64,000 bases of DNA, taken from NCBI GenBank assembly GCA_945875585.1, contig CAMCLK010000019.1, positions 1 to 64,000 on the forward strand, given 5' to 3'. The translations under genes were made by a program, and so were the position numbers. The notes below the pieces were generated by a model that worked only from the letters and a program-made list of their open reading frames with translations, was not told where the DNA came from and searched no databases. Of the stretch, positions 45,925 through 55,438 are shown piece after piece. The stretch comes from Candidatus Kuenenia stuttgartensis. GTDB taxonomy: Bacteria > Planctomycetota > Planctomycetia > Gemmatales > Gemmataceae. Each line of letters opens with the position of its first letter. The stretch's first letter is position 1.

Positions 45925-47064
45925 TTAAATTTTTCTAGAGACATCATTAAATACAGATATTAATTTATCTAGATGTGGTGTGCGACAAAATTTCCGCGCT
46001 ATTTCCCAAGCCCTTTCCCGCAGACTCTGCCAATGAACTGTATCACGCAGTGCCCGAACAATGGCATCGGCCAAGGGAGCGGGATGCAGATTATCGCCGG
46101 GTGCCATTTCGCCTGAAACACCAGGAATCAACCAATCGGGAATGCCACCCACAGCATAAGCCACCGCAGGGGTGCCAACACAACCAGCTTCAATCCCAAC
46201 CAGCCCAAAAGGTTCTGGCCACAGACTAGGCACCGCCAGCAGATCGGCTTGTCGCATTTTGGCCGTTACCTCTTCAGGTGAAAGCCAGCCATGCCATTCA
46301 ACAGGTACTTGGTATCGAGCGCCTAATGCCAACAATTTCTCGCGGTCTGGCCCATCACCTGCAACGGCTAAAAGAAGAGGCCTTGCTAGTTCACGGGATG
46401 CGATGGCAATGGCCGGTATCAGATGCGTGTACCCTTTCAGCACGGTGAGGCGACCTGCCAACAATATGATTCCGGTCAATGCCCTTGGTTTCGGTGGTTC
46501 AAGGTCAGGTTCCTGATGCGGCGGGAAGAGCGGAAGCAAATGCAGCTTTTCATTGCTGAATCCATTCTGCGCCATCACCGCACGCATGTGACGACTGGCC
46601 ACACAAACCGCCCGCATCGCCTTGAATGCTGTTTGGCGCATCTGTTCGCGCCGATAGGCGCGCCAAGCTGTCAGCAGGTTCAACCCACCACATCGACGAG
46701 GCAAATACTGAACCAAGCATGATGCATCGAACGCTTTTTCGCACACAGATGTACCGGGAAAACGATGCCACTTGTTCCCGCTGATGCAGGCTCCAGCATA
46801 ATTATGATTGAACCCGACTGTAGGCCAACGATTGGCAATTTCAAGTTCGAGCAATTGATTTTGAAGACCTTGGCTGTAAACCACACATGGCGCAAAGCGT
46901 TTGATCGATTCAATAATGGCGGGCTGTTCCCGGAATTCAATATCGCGACGGGCAAAAAAGCCAACCGTATTGCCATTCTTTTCCAGACATGCACCAACCT
47001 GCTTAATATACGTTTCTGCACCGCCGATTGTGGCAGACCATTCGTTGACAATGGCAATTCTCAT
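45925..47064 (-). CDS. Glycosyltransferase family 4 protein
   Basis: Predicted 379-residue GT-B enzyme. MRIAIVNEWSATIGGAETYI gives the first strand with GGAET. The donor motif is WPEPFGLVGIEAGCVGTPAV, with both Glu, at about residue 300, and GIILLAGRLTVLKGYTHLIP starts the second domain. VGFNHNYAGACISGNKWHRF is an unusual cysteine/tryptophan-bearing acceptor segment. The start overlaps the stop of the previous gene by one base (TAATG type), so translation is coupled. Confidence 0.9.
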   Translation of the reverse strand: MRIAIVNEWSATIGGAETYIKQVGACLEKNGNTVGFFARRDIEFREQPAIIESIKRFAPCVVYSQGLQNQLLELEIANRWPTVGFNHNYAGACISGNKWHRFPGTSVCEKAFDASCLVQYLPRRCGGLNLLTAWRAYRREQMRQTAFKAMRAVCVASRHMRAVMAQNGFSNEKLHLLPLFPPHQEPDLEPPKPRALTGIILLAGRLTVLKGYTHLIPAIAIASRELARPLLLAVAGDGPDREKLLALGARYQVPVEWHGWLSPEEVTAKMRQADLLAVPSLWPEPFGLVGIEAGCVGTPAVAYAVGGIPDWLIPGVSGEMAPGDNLHPAPLADAIVRALRDTVHWQSLRERAWEIARKFCRTPHLDKLISVFNDVSRKI

Positions 47065-48203
47065 TAAATAGCAACATCGCGATTAGAAAACATATGTATC
47101 AGTTTTGATAAAATCACTGCATTGGCAAAAACATTGTACCGATTCACAGCACTATCCAATCCATTTTCAACACGAACCTTTGTATGATAAGGCTTTTCAA
47201 TTATTGAATTTAAAGCAGTTACAATTGAATCAGGACTGATTTCATCCAACAAAATTCCAGCCTTTCCATCATTTAGAATTTCTATCGCCGCTCCTGCTTT
47301 ACTGCTGATGACAGGAATACCAAAAGCAATTGCCTCCAACAAAACAATGCCGAAAGTTTCAAGCGACGATGGAAACACAAATACATCTGCATGCTGCCAT
47401 CGCTCAAGCCATTCGACACTGCCATGCCTCACACCCCGATAAACCTTGACTCCAGGTTCTTCTTGAACATCCGATTGTGTTACGATGTGCAATTCCCAAT
47501 CGGCCCGCAAATAAGACCTGAAAGCCTGCAACAGAATTGGACCGCCTTTACGCTTAAAATCACCACCTATGAACAGAATCTGACGTTTCTGACCAATAGG
47601 CCGGATCTTCTTTTGGAAAGGTTGAATATTGACCGAGGGCGGCACAATATGAATTTTCTGAGTTGGTATTCCATAGTCGTCGCGAAGCGATCGCGCAGCA
47701 GCCTCAGACCAAGGCAGAAGATATTTTGCTTTCTGAAATAACTGTATCTCGCGTTTGAATAACCATGCTAGCATTAACGGCGCAGCCCACCTGCCAATTG
47801 TACCTGAGGCAAACCATGGGGTTTTGGCAAGTTGTCGAAAGGTAGCATCCATGCACACAAGCAAAGGTGGGCAACCACGCCAACGAGCAAATGATAATGC
47901 AACACTCTGAGTGTTCACCACAATGGCATCGTAGGGCCGCCGGGAATGTGCCTGGCGTACCAGCCGCAATGCATGCTGGCTAGCTGCCATACGCCAGCGA
48001 GTGGCTCCCAGATCGAGCCCCCAACGACGCAGGCCCCGGATAGAGGTTTCCCCAAACCACGCGAGGTCAGCAGGCAGGGGAATGACATCATGCCAGTCGA
48101 TATCAAAGCAATTGTTAGGCATGCCTTTTAACGATTGGGCATACGGTTCCAAATACGACCGATGCCCAAGTGTGTTCTCATTGATGAACGCGACCCGGGC
48201 CAT
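47064..48203 (-). CDS. Glycosyltransferase family 4 protein
   Basis: Predicted 379-residue GT-B enzyme. The N-terminus MARVAFINENTLGHRSYLEP lacks the GGAE loop but has a comparable glycine-free loop seen in some GT4s. The donor site SLETFGIVLLEAIAFGIPVI has both Glu and ILFIGGDFKRKGGPILLQAF starts the second domain, with the phosphate-binding Arg-Lys. Both ends overlap their neighbours by one base. The 3' half is somewhat A+T-rich. Confidence 0.9.
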   Translation of the reverse strand: MARVAFINENTLGHRSYLEPYAQSLKGMPNNCFDIDWHDVIPLPADLAWFGETSIRGLRRWGLDLGATRWRMAASQHALRLVRQAHSRRPYDAIVVNTQSVALSFARWRGCPPLLVCMDATFRQLAKTPWFASGTIGRWAAPLMLAWLFKREIQLFQKAKYLLPWSEAAARSLRDDYGIPTQKIHIVPPSVNIQPFQKKIRPIGQKRQILFIGGDFKRKGGPILLQAFRSYLRADWELHIVTQSDVQEEPGVKVYRGVRHGSVEWLERWQHADVFVFPSSLETFGIVLLEAIAFGIPVISSKAGAAIEILNDGKAGILLDEISPDSIVTALNSIIEKPYHTKVRVENGLDSAVNRYNVFANAVILSKLIHMFSNRDVAI

Positions 48204-49324
48204 CAGCCAGCCTTTACCAACGAATAGAGTTGACGGTAAAGAGGCGTAATGATTGCTGGGGAAAAATGATCCAAGACGCGTTGTCTGGCAGCCATTCCAA
48301 AATCAAATCTGAGCTTAGGATTATCGTTCCATGTGCGAAGCATTGCAGACAATTCTCCTGAAACCGTCATGTCAACAGTGCAACCACCATTCCCGATGAT
48401 CCATCCAGTTACCGAATGCCCTGAATGGCCAATAACCGGCACGCCACACGCCATCGATTCCAGCAATACAATTCCGAACGGTTCGCGCAAAGCAGCATGA
48501 ACCATGATATCTGCTGCCTGATACAGCGTGCGCATGGCATCGGGTGGTGTATTTGGGCGCAAATGCACACGGTCACCCAATTTCCGGCAAAGTTTGGTGA
48601 CACGCTGAATGTCCGCAAAACTAGCCTGACCTGCCAAAACTAGGTGAACATTATTGCCAAGGTCTGTGCGGTCTACTTCGTTAATAATCCAATCGAGTCG
48701 CTTGTTACTTCCAGCCGAAAAATCCCCAACACCAAGAACAATTAATGCGTTTTCAGGAAGATCAGTCCCCAATACTTCAAACTTAATGCGCGCCTTGTTG
48801 TTCGGTGGAACAAATTTCTGAGTGTTCACCATATGAGGAATCACATGGCAGCGGTTCACCGCGACACCCATGGAAATAGCCTCATCACGGTACTGGGGCG
48901 CTAAAACTTGCACCCACTTAAACTGCCGCCACCACAGTGGGCCAAGTAAAAGCCCGTCCTTATAGATCAGTTCATAGCCTGCCGATGGCGATGACAATTT
49001 CAACCTGTATGCGAGAACAGGGTCGGCAACATGAACTAAACAAGCAGGCTTCTGGCGAAGATGATTTTGCAAGGCCCAAGCAAATGACTGTTGTTCCCAT
49101 GCATACCGCTTTTGCCACGAAATAAATAACCGCCAACCAAACCAGTCGCGGGGAATGTTCCAAAGGCAAGTGTAATCGCACTGGCAGTCGAGTAACGGCC
49201 CACCACCAACAAGAATTACCTGATCACCATCATGGTGAAGAGCTTCCGCGACCGTGTGGGCCCACGCCTCGTTTCCTCGGCAGACACGTCCTAGGCCAGA
49301 GCAGGCGATAATGGTATTAGACAC
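48203..49324 (-). CDS. Glycosyltransferase family 4 protein
   Basis: Predicted 373-residue GT-B enzyme. It opens MSNTIIACSGLGRVCRGNEA, a variant first strand seen in relatives that lack GGAE. ALIVLGVGDFSAGSNKRLDW starts the second domain and REPFGIVLLESMACGVPVIG at about residue 275 is the donor site with both Glu. The start is 4 bases after the stop of the FkbM gene. Its order with the two following GT4 genes, coupled by 1-base overlaps, suggests three successive transfers in one chain. Confidence 0.9.
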   Translation of the reverse strand: MSNTIIACSGLGRVCRGNEAWAHTVAEALHHDGDQVILVGGGPLLDCQCDYTCLWNIPRDWFGWRLFISWQKRYAWEQQSFAWALQNHLRQKPACLVHVADPVLAYRLKLSSPSAGYELIYKDGLLLGPLWWRQFKWVQVLAPQYRDEAISMGVAVNRCHVIPHMVNTQKFVPPNNKARIKFEVLGTDLPENALIVLGVGDFSAGSNKRLDWIINEVDRTDLGNNVHLVLAGQASFADIQRVTKLCRKLGDRVHLRPNTPPDAMRTLYQAADIMVHAALREPFGIVLLESMACGVPVIGHSGHSVTGWIIGNGGCTVDMTVSGELSAMLRTWNDNPKLRFDFGMAARQRVLDHFSPAIITPLYRQLYSLVKAG

Positions 49325-49328
49325 TTAT

Positions 49329-50225
49329 TTATTCCATGGCACATGGCAAACATGTCAAGCAATTCCATCCAGAGGATTCTAACTTTGAAAGAGCCCGTTC
49401 CGGTTCAAGCGTTGCCAAAAAATTTGGCGTTTCCAATTGCCTTCTATTGCGAGCAATCGAGCTAGGATTAGCTAGATTTGGTTTCCACCAAGAATAATCA
49501 AGTCTAAAAATTGAATAACCAGCGTCAAGAAGATTATTCGAGACATGAGAAGGAAACGGATGATGATCTTCATAAATTATATCACGAACGAATTTTTTGT
49601 TTAATATCACATCTGCTCCATTTAATACAGCAATCTCATGCCCTTCAACATCAATCTTAAGAACACCAATTTTCTTGTTTTTCATTATCAATAGATCAAG
49701 GGTACTAACATCCACTTGAATACCCGTTCCTGAATTACATTGATTAAAAGATGCTAATCCTCTGTTGCCCATAAAAGCTTCAGGTTCAATCAATTTCATT
49801 TTGCCAACATTATCAGAAACACCTATTTGACGAAGTTCAATAAATGCAACATCAAATTTTTTCCATAAATTCACATTCACAAAAGCATCATAGAAAACTA
49901 AAGGATGCGGTTCATAGGATTGCACAATCCCCTGCTTGCCTGCTCTGCAGGCAAGCAGGGACGTCGTATAACCAATGTTGGCACCAACATCAACGCAATA
50001 ATCTCCACGTTCGGTTAGACGCCAAAGCACTTCCGACTCAACCAACTCAAAGACACCAAGGGCTATAATCTGTCGTCCAATTACGTCGTCATTTCGCACC
50101 CGAAGCGGAAGTCCCCAAGGCAAGGTAACCATCTCGATAGATGCACTGACGCGATGCATCATGCGGCGCCAAACCTGAGAAGGCCGGAAGTAGTATTCTG
50201 GCTTAAATATATTGAATATGTTCAT
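49329..50225 (-). CDS. FkbM family methyltransferase
   Basis: Predicted 298-residue SAM-dependent O-methyltransferase. Motif I is DYCVDVGANIGYTTSLLACR, followed by VQSYEPHPLVFYDAFVNVNL and the FkbM motif IGVLKIDVEGHEIAVLNGAD. The gene is A+T-rich and overlaps the preceding GT-A-like gene by 4 bases (ATGA), so both may act on the same sugar. One of three FkbM genes in this operon. Confidence 0.9.
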   Translation of the reverse strand: MNIFNIFKPEYYFRPSQVWRRMMHRVSASIEMVTLPWGLPLRVRNDDVIGRQIIALGVFELVESEVLWRLTERGDYCVDVGANIGYTTSLLACRAGKQGIVQSYEPHPLVFYDAFVNVNLWKKFDVAFIELRQIGVSDNVGKMKLIEPEAFMGNRGLASFNQCNSGTGIQVDVSTLDLLIMKNKKIGVLKIDVEGHEIAVLNGADVILNKKFVRDIIYEDHHPFPSHVSNNLLDAGYSIFRLDYSWWKPNLANPSSIARNRRQLETPNFLATLEPERALSKLESSGWNCLTCLPCAME

Positions 50226-51184
50226 TTATTCTTACCAAGATGTTTAATTAATACAGGCAATCCTTCATCAAAAAATAAATTACGAACAGGGCCCACATAG
50301 TGCCGCGAAACAGCACCTGTTTCCTCAAGGTTAAGTGGAGGAGTTCCCGTCGCCACTGAATAACCATTCGAAAGGAATCCATTCCCTCCGGTGCGTGCAA
50401 CCAATAAAGCGCAAGCCGTTTGTTCTGGGAATGCGTCTTTATCCGGTGGAATTCTTCCCGGAGCAAAGATTTGATTCAGGAAATCTAAATCAACTTCGCG
50501 CCGTGTCAGCAAACCCAATCCAGCATTAATTTTCTTCGGCAATATCAACCCGAACCATTCCATAGCCTGCCATGTTTCAATAGAATACATTGTATGTGAA
50601 TCACGGTTGAATCCGAAAGGCAAACCATTTCCTTCTGCAAGATCCAACAGTTGGTCAGGCCTTCTAAAAAAGAGGACATCAGAATCACAACTAATAAAAC
50701 AACGTGATTTTCCAATTATAGCAAAGTCAACTAGCTTTCTGATCATTACATTCCGGCGGCGGGCCTCAAGCAAATAGTGGAATCTCTTGCGGGAGAGATA
50801 ATCTTCTACCTCGTTATTTGCCTCTTCCCAACCAATAAAACGTGCGGTGGGAAATAAACGGCTCATTTTAAAGCGTATCGACTGCGAAAGGCCGCCACCA
50901 TCGTGAATTATCAGCGGCCAGTGAACACCAGCGCATCGATAAAACGACCAAGCAGCCCACAAGGCGAGCATCCAATCGGCACCACTTGTCATTATGCGAA
51001 ACTCGCATGGGGCGCCATCCTGTTCCCAAGGACGGATGCTTACAGCAGGAGCACGTAGTATTTGCCGCAATCGCCAGCGCCAGCGCAATGAACGAACCAA
51101 GCCGACACGCACCACGGAACGTAAATCCCTGTAGGGCCGACAATTGTTTAGCAAGTTTCGAAAAAACGCCACTACCAAATTCAC
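50222..51184 (-). CDS. GT-A-like putative glycosyltransferase with HDGGG motif (copy A)
   Basis: Predicted 320-residue protein, function unassigned. After a basic N-terminus come MTSGADWMLALWAAWSFYRC and HWPLIIHDGGGLSQSIRF, then CFISCDSDVLFFRRPDQLLD; the Asp-Ser-Asp fits a metal-binding DxD of a GT-A enzyme. The end reads SRHYVGPVRNLFFDEGLPVL. A second gene at 52410-53336 shares all these blocks, with a GT4 gene between them. No membrane segment. I do not recognise a named family; relation to GT8-type nucleotide-sugar transferases is possible. Start at 51184 is 3 bases after the previous stop. Confidence 0.75.
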   Translation of the reverse strand: MNLVVAFFRNLLNNCRPYRDLRSVVRVGLVRSLRWRWRLRQILRAPAVSIRPWEQDGAPCEFRIMTSGADWMLALWAAWSFYRCAGVHWPLIIHDGGGLSQSIRFKMSRLFPTARFIGWEEANNEVEDYLSRKRFHYLLEARRRNVMIRKLVDFAIIGKSRCFISCDSDVLFFRRPDQLLDLAEGNGLPFGFNRDSHTMYSIETWQAMEWFGLILPKKINAGLGLLTRREVDLDFLNQIFAPGRIPPDKDAFPEQTACALLVARTGGNGFLSNGYSVATGTPPLNLEETGAVSRHYVGPVRNLFFDEGLPVLIKHLGKNK

Positions 51185-51187
51185 CCT

Positions 51188-52417
51188 TTATTTTAGTCCA
51201 AATATACGGTTTAACATATCGCGCATGCAAACAAACGAGCACTCGGCGCGCACAGTTTCCCGCGCAGCATGCCCCATAGCGCGCGCCAATAGCCTGTCGC
51301 GATGCAGGGTAATCACATGTCTGGCCATTTCGGCAGCATCAGCAGTAATAAAACCATTAACACCATGGCGAATTGGAGACGAACGCGCTGAAGCTTTGCT
51401 AGCCACTACAGGTATACCGCAGGACATGGCTTCCACAACACGTGTTAGTTGACCAGTTCCCCCAAGCATTGAAGCTATTAGGAATGGCGCTGTCCGATAT
51501 TCGTCTATTATATTATCGACAAATCCGCGAATTTCGGCAGCAGGATGGCCTGGAAAACGCTTAGTATCTTTGCCGATAACACGAAAGGTGAAATCGGGGA
51601 CCTCTTTCACAACTATAGGAAGTACACGCGAAACAAAATAAGCGTAACCTTGGGCATTTAATGGATGGTTATGTCCCACAAAAATGGCGGGCCCGTCATA
51701 AGTATTTTCAATGTCAACAGGATCGACACACATAGGAACAGTCATAATTCGATTTTTCATGACAAAATTACCAATTACATAGGCCTCGGATGCTGAAATA
51801 GCCAAAATTGAGTCGAATTTTCCTAGAATTTTTATTTCTGTTTTCAGATCACTTGAGGTAGGATAATCAATAAAACAATCTTCATCTAATACTGGATCGG
51901 ATGACTGTGGTATGACCCAACCTTCCCAAGGGAAAAATGAAGCGATCCTACTTAACTGATTTCTGTGTAATGTACAAATATCAACACAATCAATTGCCAC
52001 CTGTCGACCATGGTGACCTACAACAAGTGGCGTCCATTGAACATGGTTTGTGAGAATGAGTCGCGAATTGTTTTTTTTTAATTCGCGGCGAATCCAGGTT
52101 TTAAGAAGAGGTGAAAATGCTTCAGGAAAACCAAAAGAGCAATTTTTTAATCCATTGAATAATTTTCCTAAATAATGATCCACTTTGCCTATTAATTTTA
52201 TTTTTACACTGGCAACCCCCATTTTTTTCAACCCATACCAGGAGGCACTTTGCTCGGGTGGTATTCCTCTAGCCACAAAGATACAATGAATTTTCCAACC
52301 ATTGGCAACAAACGCTGCAATAATTGAAAGCATTCTGTTTTCACCACCATTATTGGGTGGATTTGAAATTGGCCATGAAATTATCGTGACGGTATTTTTT
52401 TCGCCTTGCCTAATCAT
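51188..52417 (-). CDS. Glycosyltransferase family 4 protein
   Basis: Predicted 409-residue GT-B enzyme. NTVTIISWPISNPPNNGGEN is a first strand with GGEN. The donor site LTRVVEAMSCGIPVVASKAS retains the second Glu only, as in the known G-T-x-x-K/R-V-x-E-A-M variant; PAIFVGHNHPLNAQGYAYFV starts the second domain. The ATG at 52417 overlaps the previous stop by 8 bases; an upstream frame to 52453 runs through that gene. A run of nine A on the coding strand (52071-52079 on plus as T) encodes Lys-Lys-Asn and is slippage-prone. Confidence 0.87.
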   Translation of the reverse strand: MIRQGEKNTVTIISWPISNPPNNGGENRMLSIIAAFVANGWKIHCIFVARGIPPEQSASWYGLKKMGVASVKIKLIGKVDHYLGKLFNGLKNCSFGFPEAFSPLLKTWIRRELKKNNSRLILTNHVQWTPLVVGHHGRQVAIDCVDICTLHRNQLSRIASFFPWEGWVIPQSSDPVLDEDCFIDYPTSSDLKTEIKILGKFDSILAISASEAYVIGNFVMKNRIMTVPMCVDPVDIENTYDGPAIFVGHNHPLNAQGYAYFVSRVLPIVVKEVPDFTFRVIGKDTKRFPGHPAAEIRGFVDNIIDEYRTAPFLIASMLGGTGQLTRVVEAMSCGIPVVASKASARSSPIRHGVNGFITADAAEMARHVITLHRDRLLARAMGHAARETVRAECSFVCMRDMLNRIFGLK

Positions 52418-53336
52418 GTTTCCATTCAATAAACATCGGAACTCCTTCATCAAAAAACAATCGCTTCACTGGTCCGACGTAATGTCGCAAAATTTCAGCG
52501 CGATTTGCTGAGGGGCCTGTGACTACTTTATAGTCTTCAGGCAAATATTCGAAACCAGCCTGCGAAGCTAGCAGGGCAAGCACCGTTTGCTCGGCAAAGC
52601 CATCTTGATCGAGGGGGATCACTGATTTATCAAAAATTGTTTCCATGAAATCGAAATCAATAGAAGACTTTGGAATAACAGCAAGGCCCGTATTAATTGT
52701 GTCTGGGAGGCTTAAACCCAACTCAAACTTTGAAACATCAGAATTAATAGAATACGAGTTCTGATAATCACGTAACAAATGAATCTGCGGATTATTTTCT
52801 TGTACGATTCGTAGCAAATGATCTGGTCTTTTGAAAAACAACACATCTGAATCTAAGAGAATATAGCAACGGGCTTGACATGTAATCGCCGTGTCGATGA
52901 CTTTGCGCATCAGGTTGTAGTTGGCCCTGGCATGAATCGTTGATGATAGATCCCGTTCTGCAAGCCATTTGTTCACCAACACGTCTGCTTGGGAAGCCGG
53001 AAGAAACCTAGCGTTGGGAAAATGGGATCTGAAAATTGCCCATTCCCGTGGCCCCAAGCCTCCGCCATCATGAACCACCAAAGGCCAATCAACCGACGTC
53101 CAATGGTAAAAGGAATGCAATGCCCACAAAGCCAAATCCCAATCCCACGCCGATGTTAGGATATGCACCTCGCAAGGCTGAAGTGTGGATTGGCTAACAA
53201 GGGAAATACCATGTATTTGGCCCATCATGCGCTTGTAATATAAGCGCCTAATAGTGTTAATTATGCCATAGCGCCGGACTTTAACATACAGCGAACTAGA
53301 ACGAATTTTCGATCTGATTACACTAAAGTAATTCAT
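52410..53336 (-). CDS. GT-A-like putative glycosyltransferase with HDGGG motif (copy B)
   Basis: Predicted 308-residue paralogue of the gene at 50222-51184. Shared blocks: LTSAWDWDLALWALHSFYHW, DWPLVVHDGGGLGPREWAIF, CYILLDSDVLFFKRPDHLLR and LRHYVGPVKRLFFDEGVPMF. The conserved Asp-Ser-Asp suggests a metal and nucleotide-sugar site. Both copies lack a signal peptide. A GAGG site lies about 12 bases before the ATG at 53336. The two copies differ enough in the middle to act on different acceptors. A+T-rich like its neighbours. Confidence 0.75.
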   Translation of the reverse strand: MNYFSVIRSKIRSSSLYVKVRRYGIINTIRRLYYKRMMGQIHGISLVSQSTLQPCEVHILTSAWDWDLALWALHSFYHWTSVDWPLVVHDGGGLGPREWAIFRSHFPNARFLPASQADVLVNKWLAERDLSSTIHARANYNLMRKVIDTAITCQARCYILLDSDVLFFKRPDHLLRIVQENNPQIHLLRDYQNSYSINSDVSKFELGLSLPDTINTGLAVIPKSSIDFDFMETIFDKSVIPLDQDGFAEQTVLALLASQAGFEYLPEDYKVVTGPSANRAEILRHYVGPVKRLFFDEGVPMFIEWKHD

Positions 53337-53356
53337 TTCAAAAAAAACCTCGAAGT

Positions 53357-54316
53357 TTAATTTAAAATATTTTTGCCAATCGACTTTATTTTACTAATTA
53401 TACGTTGGACAAGTGGTGTAATTGATTTCCAGACACCAAAGTTTTTTTCGGCTGCAAACTTGTCATTTTTTTTATAATAATCAATATATTGTAAATAAGC
53501 TGTATTACGCATTTGGAGAAAAAATTGGTTTGAGTCTAACTGGGGAATCATCTGATAGAATCCTTGAAAAGCTCGGATCATCTCAATTAAATTATTTCCA
53601 GTTCTCCTGTGACGAGAAGAATCATTCTGATCAAATAATCGATAATATGCTAAGGGAGTATTGGATAACACACCACCATGGTTATAGATAAGCCTAACCC
53701 ACATATCCCAATCAGCCACATGTTCGAAATTTTCATCAAATCCACCATCCATTTCAACACATTTACGGTTAATAACAATCCCTGGAAACAAGAAATAATT
53801 ATTTTGGGCAAATGGAATCGCTGTATTTCCTTTTGGTTTTGATTCTGGGAATTTTGGTGAAATGCTTTCCAGTACACCATTTACGTCCATAAAAAATGAT
53901 CTTGTTGCAAACAGACCAAAATCAGATTCGCCTTTAATCATATCTATGATAGTCGAGTAAAATTTGCGTTCAACATAGTCATCACCGTGCAGAATGTGCA
54001 CATACCTTCCTATGGACCTCCTTAGGCAATTATTGAAGTTTTGTGTAGCTCCTAAATTAATAGAATTGCGATAAAATTTAACGCGCCCTTTGCCAATATC
54101 ACGAACTACCTGTTCAGGGTCATCCTTTGTAGAACAATCATCTATCACCTCGATTTGCATTTCGTTTGGTCCAAGATCTTGTGCCAAAACACTTTCTAGC
54201 GTTGTTCCAAGATACTGTGCGCAGTTGTAGGTAGGAATCATGACAGACAGAAAAGGCCGGTCATCATACTGCTTAATTGCACTAATTTTCGGAATTGTTT
54301 TTTTGATTTCCATCAC
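53357..54316 (-). CDS. Glycosyltransferase family 2 protein
   Basis: Predicted 319-residue GT-A inverting glycosyltransferase, the only classical GT2 in the operon. FLSVMIPTYNCAQYLGTTLE is the N-terminal nucleotide-binding strand, EVIDDCSTKDDPEQV the next, and GRYVHILHGDDYVERKFYST gives the Asp-Asp metal motif. FEHVADWDMWVRLIYNHGG carries the acceptor-side acidic residue pattern (ED/DxD-like). The gene is strongly A+T-rich. It lies 15 bases after glf, so it might be a galactofuranosyltransferase, but sequence alone does not show that. Confidence 0.9.
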   Translation of the reverse strand: MMEIKKTIPKISAIKQYDDRPFLSVMIPTYNCAQYLGTTLESVLAQDLGPNEMQIEVIDDCSTKDDPEQVVRDIGKGRVKFYRNSINLGATQNFNNCLRRSIGRYVHILHGDDYVERKFYSTIIDMIKGESDFGLFATRSFFMDVNGVLESISPKFPESKPKGNTAIPFAQNNYFLFPGIVINRKCVEMDGGFDENFEHVADWDMWVRLIYNHGGVLSNTPLAYYRLFDQNDSSRHRRTGNNLIEMIRAFQGFYQMIPQLDSNQFFLQMRNTAYLQYIDYYKKNDKFAAEKNFGVWKSITPLVQRIISKIKSIGKNILN

Positions 54317-54331
54317 TGTTGCGCCTCAAAA

Positions 54332-55438
54332 TTACTGTAACAAATCTGCACAAGCTAATAAGTTCCCAGACAGCAACGCAGCCCTTGCTATTGCCTGATC
54401 CATATCATAATATCTGTATTCGCCTAATCTCCCACATATATAAACTTTTTCAAGACTATCCGCTCTCGTCCGATAGCGGTCATAAAGTTTGGTATTTGTA
54501 GCGTCGGGGAACGGGTACTCGTAGTCACCAGAGTCATCAGGTGTAAATGGAATTTCCTTGGTTAGAACTGTTCCAGAAATTTTCAACGCAATTTCTACCG
54601 GCATCATGTGTTTCCATTCTAGGGTGCGTATATGCGGTCCGCCGGCGTGGGTTGGGTTGTTCACTTGTCCAGTTGGCTGTTGAAATCCTGCGGAATCTGG
54701 AAGATATATGTGTTCACGTTTTTGGCCTCTGTATTTTAGTTTACCCAAGTCATAATCGAAAAATTCATCGATAGGCCCAGTAAATATTATCGCTTTTTTT
54801 GCAGAAATTAAGTTTTTGTTCTTAAGATAATCAAAATTAACAAGTACAGGAATTTTATCGAGCATATTCAGCATCAAATTTGCATAACCGGAACTTGGTA
54901 TTCCTTGATATTTTGCCAGCGGCTTCAATCTTGGCTCGTCGTCATATCGAATATCAAAACGAGTACACAGATCCGCATTTAATTGATTTGCGGAAACGCC
55001 CCATTGTTTTTCATTATATTCCTTCACAAATTTCTCATAGATTCGCCTTGGCATAAGAGATAAGGCTGCTTCCTCTAAATTTCGAGGGTTGCCTGTGAAT
55101 TCTGGTTTCCAGTCAACTCCAATTGTTCGTCGAATATAGCTTCCTGCGATAGGCCACTGCACAAGTTCACTGTCTATGTCGGAAAGTAGAGCTGCTTCGT
55201 ACTTATAAAAAGTATCAAATCTGTTTACAAAATCCCAAATTCTTTCTGATGATGTCCTAAAATAGTGCGGTCCATAGGTATGTATTCGTATTCCAGAAAT
55301 GTGTGCGTGGTCATGTACGTTGCCTCCAACATGATTACGCCGATCAACTACCATGACTTCTCGGCCAGCATCTGCCAATAGTCTCGCAATCACTGCACCT
55401 GTAAGGCCGCTTCCAATAATTAGGTAATCTACTTTCAT
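54332..55438 (-). CDS. glf: UDP-galactopyranose mutase
   Basis: Predicted 368-residue flavoenzyme that interconverts UDP-galactopyranose and UDP-galactofuranose in the cytosol. FAD-binding GSGLTGAVIARLLADAG at residues 9-25, then VVDRRNHVGGNVHDHAHISG and the Glf-specific HTYGPHYFRT. Near the end YICGRLGEYRYYDMDQAIAR is diagnostic. It is coupled to the Wzt gene by a 4-base overlap. It shows that the exported polysaccharide probably contains galactofuranose. Length is normal. Confidence 0.95.
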   Translation of the reverse strand: MKVDYLIIGSGLTGAVIARLLADAGREVMVVDRRNHVGGNVHDHAHISGIRIHTYGPHYFRTSSERIWDFVNRFDTFYKYEAALLSDIDSELVQWPIAGSYIRRTIGVDWKPEFTGNPRNLEEAALSLMPRRIYEKFVKEYNEKQWGVSANQLNADLCTRFDIRYDDEPRLKPLAKYQGIPSSGYANLMLNMLDKIPVLVNFDYLKNKNLISAKKAIIFTGPIDEFFDYDLGKLKYRGQKREHIYLPDSAGFQQPTGQVNNPTHAGGPHIRTLEWKHMMPVEIALKISGTVLTKEIPFTPDDSGDYEYPFPDATNTKLYDRYRTRADSLEKVYICGRLGEYRYYDMDQAIARAALLSGNLLACADLLQ

